DNA of 64,000 bases from Flammeovirgaceae bacterium UBA2366 (GTDB taxonomy: Bacteria > Bacteroidota > Bacteroidia > Cytophagales > Cyclobacteriaceae): assembly GCA_002344065.1 (NCBI GenBank), contig DDTK01000011.1:496001-560000 (forward strand). Direction: 5' to 3'. The notes beneath the pieces were generated by a model. The model was not told the origin of the DNA, did not search any database, and was given only the letters and a program-made list of their open reading frames with translations. The translations under genes were made by a program, and so were the position numbers. Positions 35,579 to 44,319 of the stretch are shown piece by piece (the stretch's first letter is position 1; each line of letters starts with the position of its first letter).

Positions 35579-38500
35579 TTAAGGCTTAACCCCTCTTTGT
35601 ACTTCTACCCAACCGGTAAACACCTGACCATCGGCTTGCAGACGGTAGTAATAGATACCATCACTCTCATTACCTCCGTCCCAGGCAGTATCATTGGTAT
35701 AACTGTTTGAAGCGAAAACCTGATTACCCCATCGGTTTGATATAATCAGTTTGGCACCTGCTGCCGGCAGGTTACGAATGGTAAAGGTATCATTGTAACC
35801 ATCGCCATTAGGTGTGAATATGTTAGGAATGAATATATCCGTATCAACCGGTATATCAACCTCCTGGGTGACAATACAGCCTAATGCATCACGTACCGTA
35901 AGTGTATAGGTACCGGCATAAAGGTTATTGTACTGAGCCTGCATGCGGAGGTTGCCTGGATTACGTGTAACTACGGTGAAATCGCGAATAATAAACTGAC
36001 CGGGAACAACCGGTGTAGTGAGTTCCACCTTTAATTCATAATCAACTTCACCACTCTCCTGAAGAACTACCAGCATTGATCCGGTAGGAAGATCAGGGAA
36101 TGACTCCTTGATATTTTCAACTGCCTGGAAACCTAAGGCTGCCGATGGTCCAACAATAGTAAACGATTGGAACAAGGTATTGGCTATACAGCCATTAATG
36201 CTTGATTGATCCTGGATTAGTCGCAACTGATAGCTTCCGGGTGCCAATCCTGAAATCGTATATACATCCAACGCTTCGAGGAAAGTTATGGTGCCGGTTA
36301 CCGGAACTCCACCGGTTACCAACTCGTAGGTATAGTCAAGAGCAGGTGCACCAAAAATATTGCTGATCGTAATCGCGCCTCCATCACCAAAACATATTTC
36401 ATCAGATACCGTTGCGGTAAAGCCTGTCTGGAAAACTCCCTGCACCGTAATAGGGCCAAGTTTCGTAGTACATTGTGAACCCAACGATCTTAACCAAACA
36501 AAATAATTTCCATTTACAAGATTCGGAATAACAACCGTTAATCCACCCGTAGGTGTGTAATCAGAAAGTGCCGGTACAAACAACGGATCAGTAGTAATAG
36601 CAAACTCATAGGTTCCTACATCCAGCAAGGTGAGAATAATGCTTCCATTCGTTCCACCCGAAATACAATCAGGAGCATTAACAACCGGAGGCGCAGTATT
36701 TACAAATCCAGGGAAGGCCACCGTTCTGGAAAACACCTGAGAACAACCACCATTATCCGTTACAATAAAGTTATAAGTACCTGCTGAAAGGTTACTGAAT
36801 ACGTTTCCGGCAGGCAACCCAACAGGAACTTCAGCTCCGGCTAATCCAAACTGAAAAGTATACGGGCCACCATCACCACCTGCAGGCAACGCATTAATGG
36901 TTATTGATCCATCGTTGTTGTTACACGTAGCCGGTGCTGCAGTTAATGATGCTGTAATTTCAGGATTAAGATTATTAATTGTAACAGTTACTGTTGAAGG
37001 ACACTGATCGGCAGGATTATCGCGTATGATAACAGGATAGGTGCCATTAGGTGGTAATGTTGTAATGGTTTGACCGGAAAGGAATGTAATCCAGTTTATT
37101 CCATCGATGGAATATTCAAATGGCGAGGTTCCACCCGATGTTACCGTAAATAACGCCTGACCTGTTGGTAGTCCAAAACAGGAGGCATCAACAAAATTGG
37201 TAGCGGTGGCTTGAACCGTTACCTGAACATCCAATGTATACGGTTGCTGACAAACGTTACCAACTGCATCTTCTATGCGATACTGATATGAATCGGGTGA
37301 TAATCCATTGAAGGTATAAATACCTGAGGGACCAACCTGAGTCAACGTACCGGAAGTTCCTATCAACTGAATGATGTAATTACCAACAGTAAGTCCGGTA
37401 ATATCAAGGGTGATCACGCCATCATTCTGGTTACTGCACGAAGGGCGCTGTGTGAGCGCATCTACAACGGTAATGGTGTAAGCAAAGCAATTCAAACCAC
37501 CACAGCCAATAGTAGCATTGGGGACAACAAACGTTGCAACATTGGTACAACCTAACAAATCATCCGTTACAGATATTGTGTAGTTTCCATGAACAAGCGC
37601 TGAAATATCAGCTGTAGAAGCTGTGAACCCTGAAGGACCTGTCCATGAGATAGTAAATGGTCCAGGGGTTCCGCCAATTGTAACATCAAGCGCTCCGTTG
37701 AATGGTCCGGTACACCGGTCGTTGGCTGTTGCACTTACCAATGAGATAGAAACCGTAGTTGCGTTTTGAGGAACCGTGAGAACAAATACATTGGAACAGC
37801 CAATATTCTGATCGGTTATGGTTACTGTATAATCACCGGCATCAAGATTACTGATGTCTTGTGTTGATGCTGTGAATCCACCAGGGCCTGTCCACGAAAA
37901 ATCATAACCACCGGGAGTACCTGTAACGGAAGTAAGTTGAATTGCTCCGTTGAATGGCGCTAAGCAATTTGAATTAGGAGTGATCGTTTGTGTGATGGCA
38001 ATAACCGGAGCTGCATTAGGAACGTTAATGGTACTCACTGTTTGACATCCCAAAACCTGATCGGTTATGGTAACATCGTAATCACCCGGTTCAAGCGCGG
38101 TTATGGTTGCACCTGTTCCAACAAAACCATTGGGGCCTGTCCACGAAAAATCAAACGGGCCCGCTGTACCACCACCACTTACTGTTATCGATCCATTGAA
38201 TGGTGCAATACAGTTCGTGTTGCTGGTGATATTGTCAACAGACACCAGAACAGGTGGTGTGTTATCTAAAACAGTAAAGGTAACGGTAGCCTGACAACCA
38301 ATTCCTGTGTCCGTCACGGTAACGTCATAGTCGCCATGAACAAGTGCAGTAATATCCTCATCGGTTGAAGTAAATCCACCAGGGCCAGTCCAGAAATAAT
38401 CAAACGGACCGGGAGTACCGGATGCGGTAATACTCAATGAACCTGTAAACGGTGCCTGACATGTTGTATTTGGTGTAGAGGCATCAAGCGCTACCAAAAC

Positions 38501-41500
38501 AGGAGGGGTTATATCACCCACGGTTAACACAAAAACATCGCTGCAGCCATTCGTCTGATCAAGTATAGTAACGGTATAGTTTCCAGAGCGAACATCAACT
38601 ATAGAAGGTCCGGTGGCGGTAAAGCCGAGCGGTCCCGTCCAGCTAAATGTATATGGTCCCGGTGTTCCTCCCGCGGTAATATCAATCGAACCGTTAAACG
38701 GAGGTTGACAATTCGAATTATCAACAATAGTTTGAGAAGTGATGGAAATAGTTGGGGTGTTATCGCCAACTGTAAACACAGCACTCACCGCACAACCAAG
38801 TGTAGTGTTTGTTGCCGTTACCATATAGTCGCCATGCTCAAGAGCGGTAAGATCTTCACTGGAGGAAGTAAAACCATTAGGGCCTGTCCATGCAAATGTA
38901 TACGTACCTGCAGGAGAAGCCGTAATTAAAATTGCGCCATCAAACGGTACGGTGCATGATGAATTATTACTAATAGCATCTGCAGTTACCGTAATTACCG
39001 GAGCATTATTTCCTACCGTAAAGCTTTGCAATGTTGCACATCCGGTTGTGTTATTAACAACATCTACCTGATAAACGCCCGATGCTAAAGCGCTTATATC
39101 CTCTGCTGTTGAGGTGAATCCTCCCGGGCCAACCCAATTAAATGAGTACGAGCCTGCAGGTAAAACACTGATGAGAATAGCGCCATTGAATGGTGCGTTG
39201 CAACGATCGTTATCAACAACAATAGAAGTTAAGGTCGGCAAAACGGTAATATCGCCCACGCTGATATTGGATGAGATGGAGCAGCCAGATGGTACATCGG
39301 TTACCACAACAGTGTACAAGCCATCAGCAACACTGGTAATATCTTCAGTGGAAGCAGTAAAACCACCCGGGCCTGTCCAGCTAAATGTAAACGGACCGAC
39401 TGAACCACCAACGGTAATATTTATAGAACCATTAAAAGGTGCAATACAACGACTGTTATCAGTAGCCGTACTGGTTAGGGTTAATGTTGGTGCATTATTT
39501 AAGATGGTAACACTGGCTACTTCAAAACAACCCGAAACGTTATCGGTTACTGTAACATCATAAGTTCCGGGTTCGAGCGCTGAAATATCTTCTGAAGAAG
39601 CAACAAAACCATTTGGGCCGGTCCAGGCAAACGTGAAAGGTCCTGCTGAACCAGCCACAGTAAGATCAATGGAACCATTGAAAGGAGCAGCACATTGGTT
39701 GTTATCAACCGATGTAGTACTTAATACCAATACCGGACGATTATCACCAACTGTTATTGTAGCGCTTACAGTACAACTTGTGGCCGTTTCCGTTACGGTA
39801 ACATCGTAATCACCATTTTCCAATGCTGAAATGTCTTCTGTGTTTGCGGTGAATCCATTTGGACCAGTCCACGAAAACGTGAAAGGACCAGCGGAACCTC
39901 CTACGGTAATATTAATAGCACCATTAAAGGCTGGTAAACACCGCGTGTTGTCAGTAACAACAGAGGTAATTGTTAACGTTGAGGTTATATCCGGAACATT
40001 AATTACTTCAGTCACCTCACAACCGCTCGCATTTTCGGTAACGGTAATGGTATAATTGCCACCAATCAAACCAGAAATATCTTCCGTGTTAGCTGTAAAC
40101 CCAGAAGGGCCCGTCCAGCTAAACGTAAAAGGTCCGGCAGAGCCGGCAACAGTCAGGTCAATAGAACCCGTGGGGGTTCCACATTGGTCGTTCGGAGCAA
40201 CAACATTGCTCAGCGATAACGTTGGTGCAGTATTACCAACAGCAACATTCAAGGTAGCTGTACAACCACTAGGAACATCGGTCACCAATACCGAGTAATT
40301 TCCATCCTGTAATGCAGTAATGTCTTCCGTACTTGCCGTAAAGCCTGAAGGGCCTGTCCAATCGAATGTAAAAGGACCAGCAGAACCGACTACCGTAAGA
40401 TTAATAGCACCATTGAATGGAGCAACACATCGGCTGTTATCCGTTACTGCACTGCTTAAAGACACTGTAGGTGCTGTATTAGCAATGTTAACGTTAGTAG
40501 TTGCAGAACAACCACTGCTAACGTCTGTTACAATAACAATGTATAATCCACTTTGCAAATTATTAAGGTCTTCCGTTGCATACGGTCCACCCGGACCGGT
40601 CCATGAATAGGTAAAAGGGCCTGCAGAACCAGCAACTGTCAGATTAATAGCGCCATTAAATGGAGCAACGCAACGGCTGTTATTGGTTGAAACTGTACTT
40701 AGTATTAAAGTAGGAGCAATATTATTGATGGTGACGTTAGCAATAGCTGAGCAACCACTGGGTACATCCGTTACTAAAACAGAATAGTTTCCATCCTGAA
40801 GGTTGGCAAGATCTTCTGTTAAATAAGGACCACCTGGACCTGACCATGAGTAGGTAAACGGTCCGGCTGAACCTGCAACCGTTAAATCAATGGAGCCATT
40901 AAAAGGTGCAATGCATCGGCTATTATCAGTAGTAACAGTTGTTAAGGTAAGTGTAGGTGTATTGTTTCCAACAATGGCACTGGTAGTTGCTGTACAACCA
41001 CTTGCATTATCCGTTACCAGTACATTATATACACCTGGCTGAAGATTAACGAGGTCTTCCGTAGCATATGGGCCACCTGCGCCTGTCCACAAAAAAGTGA
41101 AAGGACCTGCTGAACCCGCTACAGTAAGATCAATAGCTCCATTGAAAGGAGGAACACAACGACTGTTGTTCGTAACTGTTGTTGTTAACGTAAGTGTAGG
41201 TGCTGTGTTGTTGATGACAACATTAGTCGTAGCTGTGCATCCACTGGGAACATCCGTAACGATAACACTATACGCTCCGTCTTGCAAAGTAGCAAGATCC
41301 TCTGTTGAGTAGGGACCACCCGGGCCTGACCACGCAAAAGTAAATGGTCCTGCCGAGCCAGCTACGGTAAGGTCAATGGTGCCATTAAATGGTGCCACGC
41401 ATCGGCTATTATCAGTTGCTGCTGTTGTCAATAGCAGTGTTGGTGCAGCATTATTAACGGTAATACTTGCACTGGCTGTACAGCCAGTTGCATTGTCTGT

Positions 41501-43051
41501 AACCAAAATATCATAAACACCATCAACCAATGTTGTGATGTCTTCCGTATTGGCTACAAATCCTGAAGGACCTGTCCACGCAAATGTAAACGGACCAGCA
41601 GAGCCTGCTACCGTTAAATTAATGGCACCGTTAAATGGCGCAATACAACGTGAGTTATCCGTAACCACACTGGTAAGGGTGAGCGTTGGTGAAGCATCGC
41701 CAACCACAATATTTCCAATTACCACGCAACCGCTTGGTCCATCGGTAACAGTAACATCATAGGTGCCATCTTCAAGTGCAATTATATCTTCCGTAATAGC
41801 AGTAAAACCATTCGGTCCCGTCCAGGAATATGTAAACGGACCTGCCGATCCGGCAACCGTCAAATTAATTGCTCCATTGAATGGCGCAACACACCGAGAG
41901 TTATCTGTTACAACCGATGTTAGTGTTAGTACGGGTCGGTTGTCACCTACCACAATGTTTGCTATTTCAATACATCCACTGGGTACATCAGTAACTTCAA
42001 CGGTGTAAGTGCCTTGCTCCAGATTTGAAACATCCTGTGTACTGGCAGTAAATCCGTTCGGTCCTGTCCATGAATAAGTAAAGGCACCTGCACTTCCAGT
42101 TACAGTTAAGTCGATGGCTCCATTGAAGGACACACAATTTGTATTATTGATTACTGAACTGGTCAATACCAAAGCAACAATATCGGTAGTAATAAACCCA
42201 TTCATGATTCGAGGGGTGCATAAACCCAATCGCGCTTCAACATTGAGAATATCACCATCGGAAAACGAGCCCACCGGTACTGGTATACTGATTGGTCCAC
42301 CGGTCCCGATAACAGTAGGAATACCCACTGATGAACCATTAACCAGCACTTCGTAAATAACACCTGATTCTGTACCAGCAAGGTTTACGACAGCACCATT
42401 GCCCACACAAATGAGTTGATTGCCTGCATTGCTTACATTTTGTAAAGCTGGTTGTGGGTCGGTTATGGAAATTGGGCCAAGCTGAAAAGTACAATTTGAA
42501 CCGTTATCCGTTACATTGAGCGTATAATTGCCGCCTGTAAGACCACTGATATCCTCGGTATTGGCCGAAAAAGCTCCAGGGCCTGTCCACGAATACGATA
42601 ATGTACCTGATCCGCCACTTACTGTAACATTAATCTGACCATCAGGTGTAGTACAGCTACTATTATTTAATGGGAATCCAGGATCTACCGAGCCAGTAAT
42701 TACTGGTGCACTTAAAATCGGAAAAAATAGATTGAAATTTGGAGCCGGGTCGCCATCCGATACTGCTAAGACATAGTTATCAGGACGCAAACCAGTTATT
42801 GTTAGCGGAACACCCAGTGTTAGAAACCCTGATTGAACATCACCAAATCCTAATCCAAGAATGAAGTAGCCAAACTGGTCAGGTGGAACTTGAGGCGATC
42901 CACTAGTAACGGTTATTCTGATTGATCCATTAAATGATCCACCGCAAGCATTCCTTACCTGGTCAACCACTACGGTTGCTGGTTGTGCGTATGCAATACT
43001 GGAAAATACAAGGAGAAAAAGAACGATTAAAAAATTTCTGGCCTGGAGCAT
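35579..43051 (-). CDS. Giant SprB-like surface adhesin with ~20 tandem repeats and gliding-type T9SS C-terminal domain
   Basis: A 2490-residue secreted protein. A signal peptide (VLFLLVFSSIAYAQ, cleavage near 22) is followed by an N-terminal segment, one isolated repeat (about 117-198), then 19 contiguous repeats of ~82 residues (about 297-1850). Each has the pattern DNSRCxAPFNGAIxLTVAGSAGPF, WTGPNGF, EDI..L, GxYxVxVTDxxSGC, with two Cys per unit. These are SprB repeats (PF13573-type). From about 1850 to 2400 come divergent Ig-like domains. The last ~85 residues (FIPNIFTPNGDGYNDTF, LIISNRWGNQVF, WDGG, SDGIYYYRL) form the gliding-type (type B) sorting domain. Likely surface adhesin or gliding-associated; substrate unknown. 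Confidence 0.93.
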   Translation of the reverse strand: MLQARNFLIVLFLLVFSSIAYAQPATVVVDQVRNACGGSFNGSIRITVTSGSPQVPPDQFGYFILGLGFGDVQSGFLTLGVPLTITGLRPDNYVLAVSDGDPAPNFNLFFPILSAPVITGSVDPGFPLNNSSCTTPDGQINVTVSGGSGTLSYSWTGPGAFSANTEDISGLTGGNYTLNVTDNGSNCTFQLGPISITDPQPALQNVSNAGNQLICVGNGAVVNLAGTESGVIYEVLVNGSSVGIPTVIGTGGPISIPVPVGSFSDGDILNVEARLGLCTPRIMNGFITTDIVALVLTSSVINNTNCVSFNGAIDLTVTGSAGAFTYSWTGPNGFTASTQDVSNLEQGTYTVEVTDVPSGCIEIANIVVGDNRPVLTLTSVVTDNSRCVAPFNGAINLTVAGSAGPFTYSWTGPNGFTAITEDIIALEDGTYDVTVTDGPSGCVVIGNIVVGDASPTLTLTSVVTDNSRCIAPFNGAINLTVAGSAGPFTFAWTGPSGFVANTEDITTLVDGVYDILVTDNATGCTASASITVNNAAPTLLLTTAATDNSRCVAPFNGTIDLTVAGSAGPFTFAWSGPGGPYSTEDLATLQDGAYSVIVTDVPSGCTATTNVVINNTAPTLTLTTTVTNNSRCVPPFNGAIDLTVAGSAGPFTFLWTGAGGPYATEDLVNLQPGVYNVLVTDNASGCTATTSAIVGNNTPTLTLTTVTTDNSRCIAPFNGSIDLTVAGSAGPFTYSWSGPGGPYLTEDLANLQDGNYSVLVTDVPSGCSAIANVTINNIAPTLILSTVSTNNSRCVAPFNGAINLTVAGSAGPFTYSWTGPGGPYATEDLNNLQSGLYIVIVTDVSSGCSATTNVNIANTAPTVSLSSAVTDNSRCVAPFNGAINLTVVGSAGPFTFDWTGPSGFTASTEDITALQDGNYSVLVTDVPSGCTATLNVAVGNTAPTLSLSNVVAPNDQCGTPTGSIDLTVAGSAGPFTFSWTGPSGFTANTEDISGLIGGNYTITVTENASGCEVTEVINVPDITSTLTITSVVTDNTRCLPAFNGAINITVGGSAGPFTFSWTGPNGFTANTEDISALENGDYDVTVTETATSCTVSATITVGDNRPVLVLSTTSVDNNQCAAPFNGSIDLTVAGSAGPFTFAWTGPNGFVASSEDISALEPGTYDVTVTDNVSGCFEVASVTILNNAPTLTLTSTATDNSRCIAPFNGSINITVGGSVGPFTFSWTGPGGFTASTEDITSVADGLYTVVVTDVPSGCSISSNISVGDITVLPTLTSIVVDNDRCNAPFNGAILISVLPAGSYSFNWVGPGGFTSTAEDISALASGVYQVDVVNNTTGCATLQSFTVGNNAPVITVTADAISNNSSCTVPFDGAILITASPAGTYTFAWTGPNGFTSSSEDLTALEHGDYMVTATNTTLGCAVSAVFTVGDNTPTISITSQTIVDNSNCQPPFNGSIDITAGGTPGPYTFSWTGPLGFTATGPSIVDVRSGNYTVTILDQTNGCSDVFVLTVGDITPPVLVALDASTPNTTCQAPFTGSLSITASGTPGPFDYFWTGPGGFTSTDEDITALVHGDYDVTVTDTGIGCQATVTFTVLDNTPPVLVSVDNITSNTNCIAPFNGSITVSGGGTAGPFDFSWTGPNGFVGTGATITALEPGDYDVTITDQVLGCQTVSTINVPNAAPVIAITQTITPNSNCLAPFNGAIQLTSVTGTPGGYDFSWTGPGGFTASTQDISNLDAGDYTVTITDQNIGCSNVFVLTVPQNATTVSISLVSATANDRCTGPFNGALDVTIGGTPGPFTISWTGPSGFTASTADISALVHGNYTISVTDDLLGCTNVATFVVPNATIGCGGLNCFAYTITVVDALTQRPSCSNQNDGVITLDITGLTVGNYIIQLIGTSGTLTQVGPSGIYTFNGLSPDSYQYRIEDAVGNVCQQPYTLDVQVTVQATATNFVDASCFGLPTGQALFTVTSGGTSPFEYSIDGINWITFLSGQTITTLPPNGTYPVIIRDNPADQCPSTVTVTINNLNPEITASLTAAPATCNNNDGSITINALPAGGDGGPYTFQFGLAGAEVPVGLPAGNVFSNLSAGTYNFIVTDNGGCSQVFSRTVAFPGFVNTAPPVVNAPDCISGGTNGSIILTLLDVGTYEFAITTDPLFVPALSDYTPTGGLTVVIPNLVNGNYFVWLRSLGSQCTTKLGPITVQGVFQTGFTATVSDEICFGDGGAITISNIFGAPALDYTYELVTGGVPVTGTITFLEALDVYTISGLAPGSYQLRLIQDQSSINGCIANTLFQSFTIVGPSAALGFQAVENIKESFPDLPTGSMLVVLQESGEVDYELKVELTTPVVPGQFIIRDFTVVTRNPGNLRMQAQYNNLYAGTYTLTVRDALGCIVTQEVDIPVDTDIFIPNIFTPNGDGYNDTFTIRNLPAAGAKLIISNRWGNQVFASNSYTNDTAWDGGNESDGIYYYRLQADGQVFTGWVEVQRGVKP
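37500..42165 (-). repeat. In-frame tandem repeat array (~246 bp unit, 19 copies)
   Basis: The coding DNA for the 19 contiguous SprB repeats. The period is about 246 bp (82 codons). Copies 4-7 share a GGPYxTEDLxxLQ variant of the central segment and are adjacent, whereas copies 13-19 are more diverged (GTPGPF-type cores), indicating local duplication or conversion. Confidence 0.88.
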
Positions 43052-43061
43052 CCTGCTTAAT

Positions 43062-43394
43062 TTAAATACCCTTTAGGGTTACTGTAAGTTGCTTAGTACA
43101 TCCCCTATCGTCCACGATTATAAAATCATAAAAACCGGCCTTCAAATCGCGAACATCCAAACCCTTCAGTGGACTTTTTGCGTCCTTTGCATCTCTATTG
43201 ATTAAAAATATTTTATAAGTCTTTGACTTTTCCTTGAATTCAAACTCAATCTTACCATTACTTCTGCCTTTAGCGGGTTCAGTTAATTTAGTCTCCACAT
43301 TGATGTCATCACATCCTGAAACTTGAGCTTTTACTGATCCGATTGTGATCGAACTTAGCAAAACACTGAATAGTAATATCTTAGTATAGTTCAT
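43062..43394 (-). CDS. Small secreted protein with a single SprB-like repeat
   Basis: A 110-residue protein with a signal peptide (LLFSVLLSSITIGSVKAQ, cleavage near 23). The mature part reads GCDDINVETKLTEPAKGRSNGKIEFEF..., YKIFLIN, LKAGFYDFIIVDDRGCTKQLTVTL. Its Cys-GxI-...-LxAGxYxxxVxDxxGC pattern is that of one SprB repeat unit without the TGP core. It sits 10 bp upstream of the giant adhesin on the same strand and probably shares its transcript. It has no sorting domain, so it may be periplasmic and could assist the adhesin; that role is inference. Confidence 0.72.
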   Translation of the reverse strand: MNYTKILLFSVLLSSITIGSVKAQVSGCDDINVETKLTEPAKGRSNGKIEFEFKEKSKTYKIFLINRDAKDAKSPLKGLDVRDLKAGFYDFIIVDDRGCTKQLTVTLKGI

Positions 43395-43456
43395 CTAAAG
43401 TGAAAATAAGAAAAAACAAGATAGTATATATCGCTTCCAAAAAATTAATGTAACCT

Positions 43457-43502
43457 AAAAAATGCCCCAAGGGCTAGCGTAAAGATCAGATTTATTGATC
43501 TT
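43457..43502 (-). terminator. Possible terminator region after the 43582 gene
   Basis: On the minus strand two small hairpins follow the gene: AAGATCA/TGATCTT (43482-43488 and 43496-43502), then GCCC/GGGC (43464-43474), which ends in a run of six T. The stems are short, so this is tentative. Confidence 0.4.
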
Positions 43503-43581
43503 ACTGCAAAAAAGTCATGCTACTAAAGAAACTCATCCCCAATCCGTGTACTATTTAGTTCAAAAAATCAGTTTTTCAGAC

Positions 43582-44151
43582 TCAAAAATGCTTGGTATTT
43601 AGTATTTCGGTCAGGATTACAGCCTTTTTAAATCCATCTGGGTCGCGCAAATCCTGTGTGTATTCCTCCAATAGATTCCTGCTTTTCACGGTTTCAAATT
43701 CATTGAATCTTCCAAATCTCATGTCAACATTCTCCAGCTTCAAAGTCTGCTCAAGGGAGTTACTGGCATAATCATAGGCCTTGGCGTCCTCGTACTTTTT
43801 ATAAATGGGGTCTGTTTTACGGTAATCCGTAACCACCGGCTCATAAGCCTCTTCCTCATCCTCCACATCATCGTCATAATCAACATATTCCGGTTGCTTG
43901 TAGGTCTCGTATTGTGGTTCCGTTTTAGGGGCTTTGGCTTCCGTAATTTCCCTCAACAAATCTTCGAACGATATTGGCTTTTGAGTTGTCGTTTGCGATT
44001 GGGGTTCTGGCCTGAACTGCGGTGTGATGGTTTCCTGTCTTTTAATAGGTCGTTGTGGTGGGGGTGCCTGCTCCTTTGCCTTCTTCCTAACCTGGGTTAT
44101 CAGGTAGATGACACCAATGATCACGTAAAGCCAAAACTGTAGATTATCCAT
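43582..44151 (-). CDS. Membrane-anchored hypothetical protein
   Basis: A 189-residue protein with one N-terminal membrane segment (MDNLQFWLYVIIGVIYLI, about residues 1-20), then a basic Pro/Gln-rich cytoplasmic stretch (KEQAPPPQRPIKRQ, about 25-60) and an acidic region (YDDDVEDEEEAYE). The C-terminal ~50 residues (EEYTQDLRDPDGFKKAVILTEILNTKHF) are more conserved in character. The frame opens with a TTG at 44160; the ATG at 44151 starts the membrane helix. I recognise no family beyond similar Bacteroidota hypotheticals. Divergent from smc. Confidence 0.75.
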   Translation of the reverse strand: MDNLQFWLYVIIGVIYLITQVRKKAKEQAPPPQRPIKRQETITPQFRPEPQSQTTTQKPISFEDLLREITEAKAPKTEPQYETYKQPEYVDYDDDVEDEEEAYEPVVTDYRKTDPIYKKYEDAKAYDYASNSLEQTLKLENVDMRFGRFNEFETVKSRNLLEEYTQDLRDPDGFKKAVILTEILNTKHF

Positions 44152-44246
44152 ACTTAGCAAATGTATTTAAAATTATTGAAATCTCACCGAAAACATACCA
44201 TTCTGAGGGCTTTTATGGCATTCCGTCCATCAAGTACGATGTGCGC

Positions 44247-44276
44247 TTGGCTTGTGTGCTTTTCATTTTATCTTTG
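44247..44276 (+). promoter_or_regulatory. Bacteroidota-type promoter for smc
   Basis: TTG at 44247-44249 and TATCTTTG at 44269-44276 are separated by 19 bp and fit the Bacteroidota sigma-A consensus (TTG-N19-TAnnTTTG). The predicted start point is about 38 bp before the smc ATG. Confidence 0.62.
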
Positions 44277-44319
44277 CTGCCTTCATTTTTTTAACAACCA
44301 CATTTAGCGACATTTATTC

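Noticed and set aside
37500..42165. Regularly spaced repeats resembling a CRISPR array
   Set aside because: The units are ~246 bp, diverged and in-frame protein repeats, not short identical repeats with unique spacers.
37988..42356. Many plus-strand open frames across the adhesin gene
   Set aside because: They are antisense shadows produced by the tandem repeats and share the same period; none has a gene-like start or family.
44160..44160. TTG start for the 43582 gene
   Set aside because: The ATG at 44151 directly begins the membrane helix and is the simpler choice.
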